Source: Pseudomicrostroma phylloplanum
Taxonomy: Eukaryota > Basidiomycota > Exobasidiomycetes > Microstromatales
Assembly (NCBI GenBank): GCA_039545275.1
Contig: BCHS01000013.1
Location: 310,001 to 374,000, forward strand
Length of the DNA: 64,000 nt
Direction of reading: 5' to 3'
The notes under the pieces were generated by a model. That model searched no databases. It saw only the letters and a list, made by a program, of their open reading frames with translations, and was not told the origin of the DNA. Positions 25,074-37,604 of the stretch are shown here, in pieces. A program made the position numbers and the translations under genes. Every line of letters starts with the position of its first letter. Positions within the stretch are counted from its first letter, which is position 1.

Positions 25074-27796
25074 ATGGAGATCGACAGCGAGGCAGGTCCT
25101 TCCTCACGCCCCTTGACTTCTACTTTCAGGCCACCTTTGTCCCCTTCGCCTCCGCCCAACGGCCGACGCGCCAGCCCTGCCAACGAAGGTCCGGCCCTGG
25201 CTCCCATCCAGGAGCTACCCCGCACCACCTTTCTCAACCTCGAATACCCAGGCATCGTAGACTCGACTGTCCCCGCACTCCACACTGCACTCGAGACCCT
25301 CTCCCCAAATCTGCCTCCATATGCCAATGTGGGTTCAGCGCTGGCCCATCTGGGGCGGCTGGTCAGCCATAATGGTCAAGTCGTAGAGTGCAGGCTGGGC
25401 ACAGGCGCCGGAGGAGGGACAAGCGCAGAGAGGACGACCACGGAGATCTATCGGCATCCACTCGTAGGGGCGTTGGTGAACACGCACGATATAGTTGCTG
25501 TGGTCAGGAGGAGGGTATGGCGCAAGAAGAGGAAGGCAGGTAGCACTGCTCCCGATGCCACGAGCTCAGAGACCAGTAGCGGGCCTGCTCGAGAGGAAGT
25601 GAAAGAGTACAGCATCGAAGCGCTCGGGCTGGCTAAGCTCACGGCGAGGTGGAGGAAGATGGCAGATTTTGCTTATGAGCCGGATCTTGCTGGGCCTGGA
25701 CAAGAGCAAGAAGAGCCCTTGATAGATGTACCTGCTGCTCTACGCAAGAAGAGTGCTACACCCTCTCCTGTCCTCGCGCTCGAAGCTGGGCAAGACGAGG
25801 TCATGGCTAGTGCAGACGATCCGGAGGTTACTGCTGCCGCTGAGCTGGCCCAGCCAGAACAGCCTGTGCCGAAGCGCGAGGTAGAGCGGGGCGGACTCTT
25901 GGCAATACACGATGCTATGGCTCGTATGGACGTATCGTCACTCCGATCATTCATCATGCCTGAAGAGAAGGAAGACTATCAGATCGGGGTGGTCGACGAG
26001 GCTGCAGGAGAGAAGAGTATGCGCAGCAATCTACGCTTGCCGCCTCCCCCTCGCTTCTCTAGCATCGAGGTCCCCGTTCACTACACGTGAGTAACCTTGC
26101 CAGGCCAGAGTAAGATTCTACACGGGCTAACCTTCTTGATTGTGCCTTCTTCCCTCCCTTTCAGCTACCGTCAGCCAGCTTCTTCCAGCAAGCAGCCTTA
26201 TGAGAGGCGCCTGCCCGATGGTAGTGTGATGACGGCCGAACGATGGTCCAATGCCAACAGGTGGCAAGGCCTGGCTCCCGTACCATGGTCAGTCTACTCA
26301 AGAGCACCGGTCCCAAAGCAGCCCCCCAAAGCGGCATTGAGCAAAGAGGCCAATTGCAATCAGCAGATGCTGCTTAGGCTTCGGAATCTTATGGAGGAGA
26401 GACCAGTCTGGACGCGAGTGGCTCTGCTGAACCAATTGGCCAGCGATGAAGAGAGAACTTTCGTCAACTATTCGAAGGAGTACCTGCCTCTTGTCGCCTA
26501 TACCATTACTGACGGAGCCTGGAAAGATACTCTGGTCAGATTTGGATATGACGTACGGGACAGCCCCGAGTCACGCATGTGAGTCGACGAGCAGGACAAA
26601 GCGCGATAGCTTGGGCCAGTGGGGAGCCCTGCTAACACCGCCGCTGCCATGCGCTTTTGCCTCACAGCTATCAGAAACTCACCTTTCAGGCCAATCCCAA
26701 CCGATCCGACCGAGGCCGCGGGCAATTCAGCGCTGCCTACGGCGGCGCTCACTTGAGCGGGGCAGGGGCGAAGGCGGTGCGCAGGGCTCAAGCTCGAGAC
26801 GAGCAAGAAGCGGAGGATGCCACTATGGGTATGTCCACCTCCGTAGATGGGCAAGACGATCAGATGGACGGCGATGCTACGGAAACGACCGCCGCCGCTG
26901 CCGACTCCAACACAGCGAACATCAAGCAGGAAGACTCGGGACCTCTTCGCACGCACAAATTCACCGGCCAAGAGTTCCACCGCCTGCAGAGCTCCTTCCA
27001 GCTCATCGACATCTCCGACCCCGTCGCCCTGCCGTTCATCAATGCCGCTGGTTCAACCAACCTGCTGGACTCGCCACACCCAGAAACCGGCTGGTACACT
27101 GCCGATGCGCTGGAGAGGATCAAGTCGGTCGTGGGGCAGCGCTTCCGGCACCTCGTGGAGTTTGGCATGCCTAAAGATGAAGGAGAGACGAGGGATGAGG
27201 TGCGGCGTAACGATGAGAGGAGGGCGAACCAGAAGGAGAGGGCAAAGATGAGGGAGAGAGCCTTGCTCGACTTGGATACAGAAGAGCAGCAGGTAGTCGT
27301 TCAACAAGGGGAAGAAGAGCGTGGGCCTAGCCCTGCAGGTGCAGCCTCCCCTTCTCCCCCTCCTCCTCCTCCTGCGCCCAGAGAACGCACAACGGTGTCA
27401 CCAGAGGCTCAACTTCGTATGCTGCTTGCTTCCGCTGCTAGGGACAGCCCACCTCCCCCTGCCAAGCGAGGCGGTCGACGAGGTGCAAAAGCAGGAGCAA
27501 AGGGAAGACGAGGTGCAAAGGGCGGCGCAGCCGCAACCCTCGAAGCTGCGCCCACGTCCGCCGGCCCGGAATCAGCAGCAGGAGCAGGAGAAGCCTCCCA
27601 ATCTTCTGCACCTGCAGCTGCTACTGCGAGCGCCAGCGCGACTGCACAGCAGGCGGACCAGGACGAGACCGACGATGCTGCTGTTTCTGCTGCCGTGAAC
27701 AGTGAGGAACAGGAGGAGGAGGAGGACCGGGAGGTTGATCAAGCTGCCCCAGCTGCGAAGCGCCAGCGCGGTGCAGCGAGGAAGAAGCGGTCCTAA
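25074..27796 (+). CDS. TFIIIC subunit (Sfc1/Tfc1/GTF3C5 family)
   Basis: Subunit of RNA polymerase III factor TFIIIC that binds the A-box side of tRNA promoters. Exons 25074-26086, 26165-26578 and 26668-27796 join in phase (ac|c, at|c); predicted 851 aa. The N-terminal beta-barrel dimerisation region shows FLNLEYPGIVDS, then EIYRHPLVG. The second half has PPRFSSIEVPVHYTYRQP, and the DNA-binding region has EERPVWTRVALLNQL followed by YTITDGAWKDTLVRFGYDVR and YQKLTFQ, which are typical of GTF3C5/Tfc1. The C-terminus is long, acidic and Ala/Pro-rich and ends in a basic stretch (KRQRGAARKKRS), probably a nuclear localisation signal. Only 286 bp separate it from RIM15. Confidence 0.9.
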
Positions 27797-28501
27797 AGGC
27801 GCTCGCACAGAGCCGATGGGCAGGCATACAATAGGTATTAGGTATAAGATGGCCGCTTGCCTGCTCGTGGACGATGTAAACTCTTGTACCTGTCGTCCCC
27901 TGTCACCCGCGAACAAATCCTTCTGACCCATCGATTGAGCGACTTGAGACGCGGCTCTATGTCAGCCGTTGCTGCTGCTGCTGCTGTAATATTCGCTTTG
28001 GCTTTGTCTCATCATCGTCAGTACAATGCTCACTCCTGACCACGAGAGAGAAATACACGGTGCACGACAGGGTACCTTTGTTCTGACCGTGTGGGTGTGC
28101 ATCGGCACTCTGGCTGCTTCGGCTGCACGTCTGCCCCGCCTCCGCCTGACGCCTCCTTGCAGCTGGCCCACACCAGGCGGGAGCGGCAGGCGAAGCTTTT
28201 GGCCCCCCGGCGGTCCACGAGCCAAGATCCAATGGCCATAGTCTACGTCAGAGAGCATCTTTCCCCCCTTTACTGTCTGCGTCTTCACACTTCCTCGTCG
28301 TCCTCCTCCTCCTCTCGTCGCTTCCTTTCTCTGCTTCCCATCTCTCCCCTCTGTCACACGACGCGTGGGTTCTCATCGAGCGAGGAGTTTATCCGTCTCC
28401 GACCTTGTCTCAGCTCGCCACCCTGATCGACTATCAGCAGGTGGACTTGCCCAGCCCGATCCTCTCATCATCGGTTCCTCTGATCCCCTTGAGTCGCAGT
28501 C
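27797..28501. promoter_or_regulatory. Spacer upstream of MFS gene
   Basis: About 700 bp. Contains a CTG-type short repeat near 27968-27986 and strong pyrimidine tracts at 28290-28340, consistent with a promoter and 5' leader of the following gene. No gene was recognised. Confidence 0.4.
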
Positions 28502-31500
28502 ATGGCCACCAATCCTGGAGGTAGCACTTCCTCCTCTACTTCGCCCGTGAGGTCGACACTCGCACCGCCGCGGTCAGGCGAGCGCAGCGGCGCGAGTGGG
28601 GACGAGGCAGGGTCACGAGCAGAGGAGGCGGCCGATCCGTCTCATAGCCCGTCTAGGCATGCTCGGACTGGCACTACATCCACTCTGGCTCCCCCTCGCC
28701 CCTCCCACCCAACTCGAAAGAGCTCGGGTGGTTCAGCCGCCGCGGGCAGCATTAAGCCTCGCTCCATCTCCTTCAAGCGTCGTGCAGCCCCGGGAGATAG
28801 CGGCTTCAGTTCTGCCTTTGGCGGACCAGGTCAACGGCGGAATCTCAGTGGCTACCCTCGCAACTCCTTCGCTGCCGCCTCGCAGGCCGGATCTGAAGCT
28901 TTGGCTAGATGGAGAAACAACAGGAGGACACAGACGCTTTCTGTTCGAGGTCCCGAGGGAGACCCGGATGATCCCAGCAGCTGGACATACCCTGAACCCA
29001 AGATTCCTTCTATCCTGCCCAACTCGAGCGCTCCCGATGCCACACCCATACCCTTGGTACCCTTCACGGTGCTTTGCTTGTGCTGCTTCTCCGAGTTCTG
29101 CTCAGCCGGAGGTGAGTCGACGACCAGTTCGCTGTGGTGTACGAGGTATGCGCGACTCACGCAGCATCTGTTTGCATCTTTCGCCTATTCTTACCAGTTG
29201 CCGGTCCTTTCCTCTTCTTCCTGATCGAGTCCTTCAACGTCGGAGGGGAGAGTGAAGTAGGGTTCTACGCCGGAATTCTCTCCTCTTGCTTCTTCTTCGC
29301 TCAATTCCTCACTGCACTCCTATGGGCCAGCATCGCGGATAGGTACGGCCGGCGCTTGGTCCTCTTTGCCAGTCTGACCGGTACCACCGTCGCCCTCACT
29401 ACCTTCGGTACAAGTAGTAATCTCAAGATGGCCATTGCCGTGAGACTGTGTCAAGGTCTATTTGCTGGAAGTGTGGGAGTGGCAAAAGGCGCTGTGCGTG
29501 ACCTGACGGACCCTACGAACGAAGGAAAGGCATACGCCATCCTTGGAGCTGCCTGGGGATTTGGCGGTATCCTAGGCCCCATCCTTGGTGGTGTCCTCGA
29601 GCATCCTGCTGACAAGTTCCCTGCCATCTTCGGTGGGATTCAGCTCTTCAAGACCTATCCTTATCTCCTGCCATGCATGTCGGGCGCTGCGTTCACAGGA
29701 CTAGGCGCCTTTCTTTGTCTCTTCATCGGGCCAGACGGTGGTCCTCGGCAAGGCAAGATCAGGCTGGCGGGAGCAGAAGGCGATCTCAACCCCGTTGCAG
29801 CTACGGTCGAGGAGATTGGCAACGGCATCGAAAGCCTGTCACGGACTGCTTCGAAGCGCATCAGCGGCTACTTCTCTCATACTGGCAGTGCCGAGGAAGC
29901 TGAAGGAGAAGCTTCGGACGCCAATATTGGCCTGGAGCAGACACAGCATGCCAGCAGCTCCGGGCGCAATTCTCTCCCTCGGACTTTCACGCAAGAGGTA
30001 GACGAAGAGACTGGCGGTCCGCCGTCACCTTTCGAGAACAGTGATGACGAGGGCACAGTCGGTCGACGATCGTCTCGCCACAATCCTCGATACGCCAGCG
30101 GCTTTGCCGACCCAAGCTGGCGCTTCTCCCGAACGGAAGAGAGGAAGAGGGGGATCTTCGGTGGCGGTAGTGCATATGGCTATGAGCCCTCTGTGCCGGG
30201 CGGGTCAGCTGCTAGGAGACCGTCGCATGCAAGCAACATGACCGGTCCCCAGGCATTTGCAAGGTCGCAGCAGACTGGCAGGCAGGTCGTTAGTGGATCT
30301 GTTGGTGCGCGCTACTCGATGGCACCCTCGGGTATGGGATCCGCCTTCAACTATGCGCCAGACTTTGAGGCAGTGGGCGAAGATGCAGCGTTAGCACCAG
30401 CCCCTCGACTCAACTTTGCGCAGCGCTTCCTGCTTGCCAACGATGACGCTGTCACTTCCATCACTGACTTGTGGGTAGCCGCTGCAATCAATGCAGATGA
30501 CACGTACGATGTCATCGAGGATGACATCGACTACGAAGAGGCCGAAGAGGACGGCAACGACAGCCAGGCACTAGAGCGGGACTCGAGCTACAGCGAGGAT
30601 GATGAAGACGAGTCAATGGGAGAAGGAGATTATGCTGACGAGGCGGCGTCATCGGCTCGCAGATCAAGCCAAAGAGCCAGGAGCGCGAGTGGCCAACGAG
30701 AGAACAGTGAAGCCGGCACTGGTCGTGCTCCCTATCTACCTCCTCTGAACTTTGCTCAGCGCCGTATCTCAAGAGCGGCGGACGCGAGTATGCTCTACCC
30801 TGGCCGACCGAGATCGATGAGGCTGGGCAGTATCCAGCAGGGCCGCGTGCCGTCTGTGTACGGCAACACTGGTATCGAATTGCCAGCATCCTCGCATCTG
30901 GACGTCTTCCTTCCTTCGCCAGCTGGCGAGGGTATGAGGAGTCCTGGAGGCGGTCAGCAAGGACAGAATGTCCCTTGGCCTGGCAATGTCAATCGAGGTG
31001 GCAACTACGACCCTACGCTCCTGGGCATTCCGGAGTCAAGCAGCAACCGAGGCACTATCACCCCAGAAGAGCGAGAGCGTCTCGCCAGCAGTGCTCAAAA
31101 CGCCGCGGCCGAAAAGTCTGCTGCCCCAAGTCTGTTCGCCTTGCTGCCTATGACGATCATTGCGCACTATGGACTGCTGGCATTTCACTCTGCCACTTTC
31201 GACCAAGTGTTCATGGCCTTCCTCGTGACGCCCTTCCAATCCGGCGGCCTGGGCTTGACGGCTACCCACTTTGCGGAGTTGATTGCAGCCATGGCCTTCT
31301 GTCAGATTGGCTTCCAGTTCGGCGTCTATCCTTATCTGGGTCCACCGCGAGGCCCCTTTTCCCACCTGGCAATGATGCGCTTGGGTACGATGCTGTACCT
31401 GCCCGCCTACACGCTCTTCCCGCTGCTGCGCAATTTCCTCAAGCCCGATGGCGATGCGCTGGTGATGGCGTTCATGATTCTGTTTGCCTCTATGCGTTGG

Positions 31501-31785
31501 TTGGCCAACATTTGCGCATTCACTGCCGTGAGCATCCTGATGAACGCCCTCACCCCGCCCAACCTGGTGCCATTGGCCAATGGACTTGCGCAGACCACTT
31601 CGAGTGCCGCGAGATTCGTCGGACCCCTCGTGGGAGGTGTGGTCTGGGCAAAGGGCATCGATGGTGGCTGGGAGACGCACAGCTGGCCCTTCAACTACCA
31701 CGAAGGCTTCTGGTTCGTGGGAACAGTGGCCTTCCTTGGGTTCCTGCATTGCACGCTTGTGCTCAAGTCGGCTCCTTCGAGTTAG
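28502..31785 (+). CDS. MFS transporter with very large central loop (YCR023C-like)
   Basis: Major facilitator superfamily, multidrug/H+ antiporter-like branch resembling yeast YCR023C; substrate unknown. Two exons, 28502-29111 and 29198-31785, joined g|tt; predicted 1,065 aa. A disordered N-terminus of about 170 residues leads to TM1 (PFTVLCLCCFSEF), split by the intron. The loop 2-3 signature is ADRYGRRLVLF and TM5 has the GFGGILGPILGG motif. Six TM helices end near 29730; about 470 hydrophilic, acidic, Ser-rich residues follow, with EDDEDESMGEGDY-like stretches; the second TM bundle starts at FALLPMTIIAHYGLL (31136) and ends near the stop. The duplicated phrase LNFAQR occurs twice in the loop (30409 and 30747). 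The membrane (vacuole, endosome or plasma) cannot be told from sequence. Confidence 0.85.
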
Positions 31786-32770
31786 CAGCCTCGGTGCGTC
31801 TCCCGTTCTGACGCGTTCCTGATGCTACCTCTGGCCTGCTCTGTGCCCTTTTTTTTGCCTGTACGATGTGTATGAACGTGATGATCGAACGACGAATGCC
31901 ACTTTGTTGTATGTACCTCATCGATCCACCTTGGACTGAGCGTAGAGAGGCTTCGGCATTGTGCTGCCGCATTATTTTTGATCCGCGCCCGTGTTTCCGT
32001 GTTTGTGTGTGCGGGACGCCAAGGCGCACTCAGGCACACACACGCCGGCACCCGCGCCCGCCTTCTCTCACCGCTGAGGCCCGCCCGGGGTGCGTGTGCC
32101 GTGCCTAGACCCACAATTGCCCCCGTCTGATCAAACTAGACTACAGGACTCAAAGCACTCACCGCCAAGCAGCCTCCCCCCCTGTTGCTCCTGTACTCAT
32201 TGACACCTTCCTCGCAACACTATTCGCCTCATCATCTCGCCCTCCTTGTCCACCGACTCGACTCCCTACACGGCTACCACCCTCGTCGCCCTCGCAGTCT
32301 GGTCAAGCCTTGCCCAAAGGGTAACTCTACCGCCTCGCTTAGTCACACCTTCCTAGCTGGTTCCGGTTCCCGCACGACCCTTGCACAGCCTACTCGGCCC
32401 ACCAAGGAGCATCCCTCTGGCCACTATCAGTAGCAGCAGCCTGCTCTGCCTCCCTCTCAATCTTTTCTCAACGCTTCCCTCACTGCCTGAACACAGGGAC
32501 ATGGCATAATCAGCTCTGCTGCTACTAGCCCCTAGTCATCGTCTTCATCACCTGCCCTTCGACGCCTGCCTCTCACGCGATTTGGGACGATCCCTACGAG
32601 CTACGACCCGTACCGAAGACGTACACATACAAGGGACGATCTCCATTGCGGTGCGCCTGTTCAGATACGACTCACGGCCCCCTCGCCTCCCGCGTTGCTC
32701 CTGCTAGACTTCCCTCGGCCTGAACCACGTCTCTGGTGGCGCCTCCAAGTCACCATCTAGAGTCCCTCAG
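31786..32770. promoter_or_regulatory. Spacer and probable 5' leader of the GT32 gene
   Basis: Nearly 1 kb between two plus-strand genes. The stretch 32150-32770 is strongly C/T-rich with few G-runs, typical of fungal 5' leaders and promoter pyrimidine tracts. A TTTTTTT run at 31851 may belong to the 3' end of the MFS transcript. No gene was recognised. Confidence 0.4.
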
Positions 32771-35290
32771 ATGGCGGGAAACATCCTCGCCAGGCGCTCT
32801 CGCTTCACCAATATCCTCCTCATCCTCCTCTCCTTGTTCCTACTGGGCACAGTAGCCGTTCTCACAACCGCCAAGGCCTACTTTTCCATCGACAAATCAG
32901 CATACATCCTGCCAGAGGAGCTGGGGACATGGGAGGAGATTCGGTGGGGCGCCAATAGCGATTCGCCGATAGGATGGGCCAACAAGTACCCCTGGGTGTG
33001 GAAGATCCTTCATCCTCAGGCCGCAACGGCAACCAACAGCGCAGAAGTGGCCGCGGCTGTGTCGTCTGCTGTAGCCGTGTCAAAGATGGGAAAGGACGAG
33101 GCAGAGGCAGCAGCTCTCGCGGCAGCCGTCGCAGCGGGCGAGATTCCACCTCTGCGTGACAATTCACCCAAGCCTGCAGACCCCAATTCGCCGCCAGAGA
33201 AGATCCCTAGGATCATTCATCAGACGTGGAAAGACGATACGCTGCCGCCCAAGTGGCAGGCGATTAGAGATGAGTGCAAGGAGATTCACCCCGATTAGTG
33301 AGTACTAGCCGTGACGAGAGGCAGAGAGACAGGCGATGATTACTGCTTGCTGATAAAACCTTGTGCTGTCAATTGCCCCTCTTCTAGCGAGTACATGCTT
33401 TGGACGGATGCTTCTTCTCGTTCCTTCATCGCCGAGAACTATCCCTGGTTCCTGACCGTCTTCGATGCGTACCCCTACGCGATCCAAAGAGCAGATGCCA
33501 TCCGATACTTTGTCCTACACAAATACGGTGGAATTTATATGGACCTCGACATTGGTTGCACACGGCGAATGGACCCTCTTCTTCGCTTCGAGGTCATTCT
33601 TCCCGAAACGAGGCCGGTAGGTGTAAGCAACGACCTCATCTTCTCTGCCAAGGGTCACCCTTTCATGGATCAGGTGATTCACAACCTCATCACATTCAAT
33701 CACGTGTACCTCACGCACTATCCCACGGTCATGTTCTCGACTGGACCAATGTTCGTCTCCGCCTCGTATGGCATCTACGTAGACGCTCACGGTGCAGCCT
33801 ATCCGTCCGGCCCTGCTAAACCAGATGTAGGATTCAAAGGTGTGAGGATTTTGCCTAAGCCTCTGTACGGAAAGAATGCTCTACCGGCCGAAGTACCCGA
33901 TGCCTTCTTCAAGCACTTCTACGGATCGAGCTGGCACGCCGGAGACGCTGGCTTCCTCATCTTCTTGAGGGATCACGGACGCTTCCTCATGTTCCTTGGA
34001 GCGTGTCTGGTAGTCTACGGATGCTGCAGAAGCCTCTTGCCGAGACTGTCCTTCACAATGAGGAAGAGCAACCTCTCTTCACCTTCGTCCGGCAGACGGA
34101 GAAGTCGTCGCAGAGGAAGTAGAGGTGGTGCTGGAGGAGGCGGAAGTGGCTCAGGCGATGGCAGTGGCCATTGGGTGGGCCTGCCCATCCAGACCGCCCC
34201 ACGTCAAAGACGGCAGGGCATCTCTCGAGCCTACTCTCATACGCCCGATACGACGCTGCACACACCAGTCGATGACGGAGTCGAGCAAGCTGAGATGACG
34301 GTCCTTGGCCTGTCTGCTAAGCCCAAATTGGTGTCCTCGCAGAGCTCAAGCGCAGCAATGGGCCTTCCTATGGCAAGTTCGGCCAAGTCAGTAGCAGCAC
34401 CGCGGCCGCAGCGCCTCTCTGTCCCGTCGTTCGTTGACATGGACGACGAATCTGGCGAAGAGGAGGAGGATCTTGACGAGGAGCTTAATCAAGAGCCTCG
34501 CGGCATCTTGGCTTGGACCGGTCTCGGATCTAGCGGACCAGAAGGCTCGAGTTCGGGTGGCCTGCGGGCTGTCACGCCGACTGAGTATGCTACGAGTATG
34601 GCAGCAAGATGGGGTGAGAGGGCGGCGAATGGAGTTCTGCTACTGCCCGCGTACGCATTGAGTAGGATAGGCAGTCCTGGAATTGGACTCAAAGGGAACA
34701 AAGAAGGAGAGAGTGGCAGTCTCACTGGCAGCAGCGCTCTACACTCCCCAAGCGGCAGCTGGTCTTCTTCTGGTTCGGGATCAGGCTCGGGGTCAGGTCA
34801 GAGAAATGGTCCCCCAGGTTCTTCCAATGTACTGGGCTGGGCCACGCAACTCCTGCCTGCGGGTTGGAAGGGCTCCATCTCCAGACGCAAGACGCCCATT
34901 GGAGACATCGAAGGCGGAGAAGACGAAGACGCTGTAGGCGAGGAGACTCCCCTAGCCGGTCTCTCAGCAGGCCGAGATTCAGTCTCGAGTCACGAGTCTG
35001 GCTTGCCCTCCTGGGTCTCCGATCGGAGAGGCTCTGCATGGCTGAATCAGAGCGACTACAGCGCCCCAGTGCCTGTCCCCGGCAGCGAGGGCGCAGGTAG
35101 GAATAGCTTTGCGACGGCAGAGGGTTCAGGGGGATCTCCATCATCATCTGGACTCGCATCGAGGAGCAGTGGTACCTTTCTGGTGCCCGGCGAGGCAGTG
35201 AGCGGTGCTGCGCATGCTCTGGGTAACGGTCGCAGTGCAAGTAGCAGCGGATACTTTGCAACGCCCCCGCCTCCGTACGAGCGGTCATGA
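32771..35290 (+). CDS. GT32 inositol-phosphoceramide mannosyltransferase (Sur1/Csh1-like)
   Basis: Golgi enzyme expected to transfer mannose from GDP-mannose to inositol phosphoceramide, making MIPC. Exons 32771-33297 and 33388-35290 join as ta|c; predicted 809 aa. A TM anchor lies at residues 13-33 (ILLILLSLFLLGTVAVL). The catalytic domain has IPRIIHQTWK, then YEYMLWTD, AIRYFVLHKYGGIYMDLDIGC with the DxD at 228-230, and YPTVMFSTGPMF. A second hydrophobic helix follows near FLIFLRDHGRFLMFLGACLVV. Beyond this core, about 400 disordered Ser/Gly-rich residues extend the C-terminus, roughly doubling the size of yeast Sur1. Its lipid acceptor depends on inositol phosphate made by INO1 (43945). Confidence 0.9.
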
Positions 35291-35974
35291 GTTGATGTGA
35301 GACGGGCGGATCTCCATTAGTCAGTCTGCTCGTTACTTGCCTCGGTGAGCCTTTGCTATCAGGCCTGGCCCATGCTACTTGCCATCGCTTCGTTTCTCAT
35401 CATCATCATCATCACTACCAACAACAACATCACTTTTCAAGACTCTGGTTGCGTCTCTCAGCATTTGTTCCCAAACCCTCTCTTCCCATTTACAAGAATA
35501 TGTCCGCTGCTACCTCCCGACTTTGTACTCTACCTTTTCTTTCGTGCCTACCCATGTCCATGATGCGGAGACCCTTTTTGCGCGTCTCATATGCGTCACT
35601 CCAGTCTGGTCGACCTCGTCTGTGCGTATGTTCTCTCCTTGCGGTGGGTGTGGAAAAGGTAGACGGACCCCGCGTTCTAGTCTATTCTACCAGCTGTGCG
35701 GTCGTGGCGCGTGTGTGTGGAGAGAGGCTGGAGGGCTCGGCGGGGATCTCGGCTCGGCTCGGTTCTCACATGCGCGAAGGACAAGTTGCCGGACAGACCG
35801 GGCGGAGGCGGGGCAGAGGCGTGGGTGTGTCTCCACCAGGACTGCGTAGCCAAGGCAGAGAGACAAAGAAGGGAGAGGCTACCTTTCCTTTGAGAATTCT
35901 TCTTCTTCTTCCTTTACTCACCTCAACGCACTCCCTACTCTCTCTCTCCTCTCTCCCTTTATCAACTCACCACC
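35291..35974. promoter_or_regulatory. Spacer upstream of thiolase
   Basis: About 680 bp. A CATCATC/TTATT-type simple stretch lies at 35395-35435, followed by pyrimidine tracts (35900-35970) that end at the thiolase ATG in CACCATG context. No gene was recognised; the region probably holds the promoter and 5' leader. Confidence 0.4.
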
Positions 35975-37396
35975 ATGCTCGCGACGCCCTCTCTCCGCCA
36001 ATCGGCCTACATCGTCGCCGCCAAGCGCACGCCCTTTGGCGCCTTTGGCGGCAAGCTCTCCACACTTACCGCTGCCCAGCTCGGAGGGCACGCCTCTCGT
36101 GGCGCCCTGGACACTCTCCCCTCCGGCATCGAAAAGGAGGTAAAGCAGACCATCTTCGGAAACGTGCACGGTTCGGACAATTCTGCCGCCTACCTCGCCC
36201 GGCACGTGGGACACCATGCCGGGTTGCCCGTGACGGTTCCTGCGCTTACGGTGAACAGACTTTGTGGAAGTGGATTCCAGAGCATCATTAATGCTGTGCA
36301 GGACGTGGCTACGGGGGATGGAGATCTGCTCCTGACGGGAGGAACAGAGAGCATGTCCCTTGCGCCTTACACACTGCATGGTGTGCGATTCGGAGGAGGC
36401 AAGTACGGAGTAGACCTCAAGCTTGTGGATTCGCTCGCTGCTGCCCTCACCGATATGGTGCCCACACCCACGCCCATGGGCATTACTGCGGAGAACCTGG
36501 CGCAGAAGTACGGAATCTCGAGACAGCAGTGCGATGAGTTTGCGCTGCAAAGTCAACAGAGGTGGCAGAAGGCCAACGAGGAGGGAGCATTCAAGGATGA
36601 GATTGTACCGGTGGAGGTAAAGGTCAAGAAGGTGAGTCAGACGAGGGGCGCAGTAGGAGGAACGACGTCTCTTCGTTGCAAATGCTGATCTCGACCTCTC
36701 ACTATGCCTCCCCTCCTACGCTCGCTCGTCAGGCCACTGAGTCCTTTGCCGTCGACGAGCACCCGCGTGGCAAGACGACGCTCGAGTCCCTCGCCAAGCT
36801 CCCCTCTGTCTTCAAAAAGGAGGGCGCAGTGACCGCGGGCAACGCCTCTGGTATCTGCGACGGTGCCGCCGCGAACATTGTCGCCTCCGAAGAGGCCCTG
36901 AAGCGGTATGGCCTCAAGCCCCTTGCCCGTGTGGTGAGCTACGCATACACGGCTTGTGAGCCGAGCATCATGGGTATTGGACCTGTGGAGGCGGTCAAGA
37001 AGGCGCTGGACAGGGCGGGGATGACACTGGACCAGATGGACCTGGTGGAGGTGAATGAGGCATTTGCCGCACAGGTGCTCAGTGTGCAAAAGGAGCTGGA
37101 GATTCCCAATGAGAAGCTCAACATCCACGGAGGCGTGAGTATAGCGCGTGGCGGAAGGAGCTTCCACCCAGAGACGTGCCGACCCCTGGTCCGCAAACAC
37201 TGACACCTTCTTCTTCTTATCATCCTCTCTTCAAACCTGCCAGGCAATCGCTCTAGGTCACCCGCTCGCCGCGTCGGGCGCCAGAATTACAGCCAATGCT
37301 GTGCACAACCTCATTCGTCTTGACAAGAAGCACGCCGTGGTGAGCGCGTGCATCGGTGGTGGACAGGGTATCGCACTGGTCCTGGAGCGCGTCTGA
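35975..37396 (+). CDS. 3-ketoacyl-CoA / acetyl-CoA thiolase
   Basis: Thiolase of the ACAA2/acetyl-CoA acyltransferase type, cleaving 3-ketoacyl-CoA in fatty-acid oxidation or condensing acetyl-CoA. Exons 35975-36631, 36733-37134 and 37244-37396 are all in phase 0; predicted 403 aa, normal for the family. The acyl-accepting cysteine is C97 in [10 protein letters not shown]. The C-terminal half has NEAFAAQ, the base H351 in NIHGGAIALGHP (formed across the last splice), and C389 in SACIGGGQG. The short N-terminus begins [22 protein letters not shown]; a weak mitochondrial presequence is possible but not distinct, and no PTS1 is present (ends LERV). Mitochondrial location is therefore an inference. 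Confidence 0.93.
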
Positions 37397-37604
37397 TTTG
37401 CACCTCAAGAGGAAAGCTAAGACCGACTTGTGTGTGGAAGTTGAGGAGCTGAGGGAGCGCTGCGCTTGCAACCAATGACATATCCATTAGATACTGTTTT
37501 GTAGTGCGGAAAATGGCCTGTTTAGACCGGTATCGATCGCGTGACTGGCGAGACGGGCGATGGGCGGGCCTTGGACCTTCTCTTGATCAGGCGGGCGCCC
37601 TCCT

